A stretch of 64,000 nt of DNA from Anaeramoeba flamelloides. Taxonomy: Eukaryota; Metamonada; Anaeramoebidae. Made by a program: the position numbers and the translations under genes. The DNA is taken from contig JANTQA010000008.1 of assembly GCA_027625915.1 (NCBI GenBank), positions 2,683,001 through 2,747,000 on the forward strand, in the 5' to 3' direction. The notes beneath the pieces were generated by a model, which saw only the letters and a program-made list of their open reading frames with translations, ran no database searches and was not told the origin of the DNA. The number at the start of each line of letters is the position of its first letter. The stretch's first letter is position 1. Shown piece after piece: positions 60,529 to 64,000 of this stretch.

Positions 60529-62689
60529 CGAATATTGTCTCAAAAATCAATTAGTAAAATAAAACTAGTTGCTCGACTTTATCAATTAAAAAAGATACTT
60601 CTCCTACTTGTGTTTGAATTTTAAATGGGAAATAATATCCACGTCATTTTCTATATTTTTGAAAGTGAGTCACTTATTACAACCTATTTTTTTGAAAATC
60701 TTTTTTGAAAAAGAAAAATATAGAAAAGGACATGTAAATTTTTACCTATTTATAATTCAAATATGGGTAGTAAAAAATTCTTAGAATTGTTGAAAATAAG
60801 CTCTCACTTAGAGACAAATTTACAGGTTGACTCATCAATAATCAGAACATGAAAGTTTCAGAAATATCTTTCTTAGGTTTACAGTGAACAGTAAAATAAT
60901 TGCTAACAATTAGATTTTTTGAAAAAATAAATAATTTGCCCATTTGATTATTTTGAGATTTTTTAACAAATGATTTTCTTAAATATAGGAATTATTTTGA
61001 CAATACAATTAAATTTATAAAAAGGAAACAAAACTAACAATTCTTTGGGTTTTTTTAGGCAGATAAATATTGAGTTAATCTATGAATTTTGATAAATTAA
61101 AAACATCGTTAATTTTGGAAGTTCTAAATCTGAATTATTAAATTCTGGAATTCTATTTGTGGGTTTCTATTTTGAGATTTGGAAAATCCTTTAAAAAAAA
61201 ATTTTCCCAAAATGAGAATTTTTAATTGTTAACATTAGTAAAAAAATCTACTTAATTTATTATTCATTAATATTTATAATAGATTTTTTATAGACATATG
61301 AACCAAAGAGCACAAATATGGTTTATATCAAATAATATTACACTTTAATAATAGACTTCTCTTTTCAAGGGGGGGGGATAACAAAATGTGAATAAGATCT
61401 TTAATCTAAGAGTAAAATAAATACTAGTTTCAAAAAAAGATATTTTTTGGTTTGTATTTTTTATTCAACTTAAAACCAACTTACCTTGCCCATAGAAACA
61501 CATCTTTTAAATATATTTGTGCAAGCCTTACTTCACATAAGCCAGTTATTAAATTTTGTACATTTATAAGTTTGTAATATTTTAACTAAATCTTCAGAAA
61601 TCAACCAATCTTATTATTATTACCCTTTGTTGGGTGAATATTTTTAAATAGAACAAAAAATAAAAACCCAAAAAAGATGTTATCTATATAAAAAAAAAAA
61701 AAAGCACATAATCTTTGTATAATAGTTCTTATGCTGATCAAATAAAAATCATTCGGAAAGCCTATAATCTTCGTTACAAGATAACATTCTGTGGTTTTTT
61801 TTTTTTCTGTTTTCAATGTAACATCTAATTCACAAGTGCCCAATAATATAATTTTATTCAAATCAATTTTGAAGGCAAATAAATTAGTTTTTATAGTATT
61901 TTTTAATTAAATATTGAAATTTATTCTAAATTTTTAGTAATTTTCTAAAATTGTTATAAAAATTATTTTTTTGTTTTTTTCTACTTTTTAACTTATCTTA
62001 AATTTAACTTTTTAAGTTGTTTGAGTTCCTCCTTTTTTTAAAAATTTTTAGGTTTTTAGCGAGGATTTTAAAAGGTATAAAAAATCAATAGAAGATTTAA
62101 TATACCTGTTCCACATTAAATCTTAAACTAACTTGATAATGATAAGTTAATGAAAAAAATTAAACTGGACTTATGAAACTGAAAAGAACAGAAGGTAACT
62201 GATTCAATTTGAAACTGAATCCCAGTGAAACAAATAGAATTTTCAATAAATTTTTTGAGGGGTTTATTGTAATGTGTTTTTGCAAAAATATTTTTTGAGA
62301 AACTTATATAAAAAAATAAAGAATCAAAAAAAAAAATTAAAACAAAATATACAATAAAAGGAAAGTAACTCAAAACAAAATTTCGAAAAACAATGCTTAT
62401 TCTGAAAAAAAAAACAAGTTCCTTTATAGATGAAACTAATAATTATAATTCTAAATTAAAATTTAATCAAGTAATCATTTTCATTTGAAATGAAGTTGTG
62501 CAAATATTTAGATCTCTTTATTTAAATAATTATTCTTATCAGCTAAAAAATTGACTGAAAAGGTAACAACTATTAACTCAACATTTTAGATGTCAAAAAA
62601 AAACTTTTAAAGGACGGTTTTACTTTTTTATTCATTTTTTTACTCGCTTTCTTTTTAAGAAAAAATGAATTAAAATAGTTCTAATAACT

Positions 62690-62960
62690 GTAATTAAAAT
62701 ATTATTTTGACTACTCTTTGAATTAAAAGTCACAAATTTAGTCACTTCAAAACATTCTCTTTAACATATTATGAGATCTTGATCACTTAACCCTTACCAA
62801 TAAAGCCTACTCTTTTTTATTTCTTTTTTACTTTCTTTTTTTCTTATCTTGGTTTGTAAATAAAAAATCTTTTTTTTTATTTGTCCGAGAATACATATCC
62901 CATGAGGTATAATCTTACCTATATTATATTTAGGAGAAAAAAATACCCATAAATTTATAG
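62690..62960. repeat. old dispersed repeat R4, partial copy
   Basis: 62700-62810 matches 36060-36170 (TACTCTTTGAATTA, GTCACTTCAAAA) and 62810-62960 matches 34130-34300 (ATATCCC...GGTATAAT, TTACCTA). Array P6 starts directly after it. Confidence 0.5.
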
Positions 62961-62969
62961 TTTTAGAAA

Positions 62970-64000
62970 GGTGTTGTAAAGTATCCTCAAGTGTGGTAGA
63001 GTGGATTACTTTTTTTATCTAATTTCAGAGATAAAAACCCGACTGTGGTTTTCTTGAGGTTTTCTGTTTTATGGGTAAAATCTAAATTTTAACCAAATTA
63101 ACCAAGATAAAATCAAGATAACCTAATGACTATTTTCCAAAATTCAAATTCCTATAGTAAAATCAAAGATTTTACTTCATTCTTTTAAATCTTGGAAAAG
63201 ATATCAGATTTTTTTTTTTAATTTTAAAAATAAACAGAAAATTAAAAAAAATCCGATTTATTTATCAAATTATAAAAAACCTAACGGTGGGTTTCTTGAG
63301 GCTTTCTGTTTTGTTTAAAAAATCTATTGATCTTGTAAATAAACGAAAAACTTGAGAAAATCTATCAGAAATTGTTTTAAAATTCTTGTTTTTGTTTCGA
63401 AAATAAATTGATTTTCTAATCAAAAATAAAAAATGGTAAAATCTAAAGCGAAGTGACCCTAGGTGTTGCAGAATGCTAGATTTTTTTTAATTTTAGAAAT
63501 CAAAACCTAAAGGTGGTTTTCTTGAGGTTTTCTGTTTTGTTTGTAAAGTGTTCTAGGTTTTTTTGAGGTTTTCTATTTTATTTCGGAAATTATCTATTGC
63601 TTTTTGTTGGATTTTTTGAGTTTTCAATTTAATTGGAAAATCAATAGATTTTCGTTAGGTTTTTTTTTTTTACTTTATGAAATAAACCAAAAATTTATTA
63701 AAATTTTCTGTTTATTTCAAAAATTAGAAAAAAACCTAGAACACTTCACAAATAAAATAGAAAACCTTAAAAAACCTAGAAAACCTCACAAATAAATAAA
63801 AAACCCAAAAAAACCTAATGAAAATCTATAGTTTTTCTTTAATAATTGAAATGAAAAGAAAATATAAGAATTTTCGGTTTATTCCATAAAGTAAAAAAAA
63901 CCCAACGAAAATCTATTAATTTCCCAAATAAACAGAAAACCTCAAAAAAACCTAAGACACTTCAAAAATAAACAGTAAACTCAACAAAGCCTACTGGATT
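62970..64000. repeat. palindromic-module array P6, running off the window
   Basis: Over 1 kb of H4, H2, H3 and H1 modules, for example TTTTCTTGAGGTTTTCTG at 63049 and again near 63510, an H1 palindrome at 63130-63200, an H2 hairpin at 63210-63275, and H3-type arms AGGTTTTCTATTTTATTT with linkers like CCTAACGG. It begins with H4-like CAAGTGTGGTAGAGTGG. The longest array here, continuing beyond the right edge. Confidence 0.8.

Larger units (their letters stand above)
57220..62969. other. gene-free repeat-rich stretch upstream of the HMG gene
   Basis: No credible gene in about 5.7 kb. Segments match R5 (59300-59520) and R4 (61275-61370, 62690-62960), and there is a 194-bp tandem duplication at 60141-60528. 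A run of nine G lies at about 61371, unusual in such AT-rich DNA. The frames at 57510-57758 and 57985-58203 have somewhat protein-like composition but no recognisable family. Confidence 0.5.

Overview
The window is nuclear DNA of a very AT-rich eukaryote. Seven genes are recognisable: six are ordinary eukaryotic families and one is an orphan zinc-finger exon. Introns are GT-AG and range from about 0.13 to 4 kb. All stop codons seen in the modelled genes are TAA, and nothing suggests a variant code. The ankyrin-BTB-BTB protein, the long NE/KE/RE hexamer-coded stretches and the overall composition resemble Anaeramoeba (Metamonada, Anaeramoebae) as I remember those proteins. That assignment is an inference, not a database result.

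Layout: 1-2083 gene-free; 2084-5941 (+) a STAND-type ATPase fused to a seven-bladed WD40 propeller and a C-terminal PH domain; 5942-16816 repeat-rich, with an orphan B-box-like exon near 10.3 kb, two TTAA-flanked MITEs, LINE fragments and two arrays of palindromic modules; 16817-22876 (+) an ankyrin-BTB-BTB gene whose two exons are separated by a 3.95 kb intron; 22877-26193 repeats; 26194-26923 (-) ribosomal protein eL13; 29755-30327 (-) exosome subunit Csl4 with a MITE 105 bp upstream; 31-36.6 kb repeats; 36602-40399 (-) RMC1/Bulli, the third subunit of the Mon1-Ccz1 Rab7 GEF; 43502-48064 (+) the polyadenylation factor Fip1 with a TE-loaded 2.5 kb intron; 52279-57219 (-) a two-HMG-box protein; 57220-64000 gene-free repeats.

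Exon joins were derived from reading frames, GT-AG sites and family conservation. Five genes become complete or much longer only after joining distant open frames: STAND-WD40-PH, ANK-BTB-BTB, RMC1, Fip1 and the HMG protein. The genes do not form one pathway: they cover translation, RNA decay, 3'-end processing, endosome maturation and chromatin, as expected for an ordinary nuclear region.

The least ordinary content is the repeat landscape. Four long palindrome types (H1-H4 here) with short linkers of the CCTAACGG kind form arrays at 13.6, 15.3, 25.1, 41.6, 45.1 and 63-64 kb. Three of these arrays begin at the same point in the tail of a LINE, and a fourth LINE copy shows the empty site. One of the filled LINE copies lies in the Fip1 intron and has a perfect 14-bp target-site duplication and a poly(A) end. 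This palindrome-array/LINE association is my main candidate for something undescribed.
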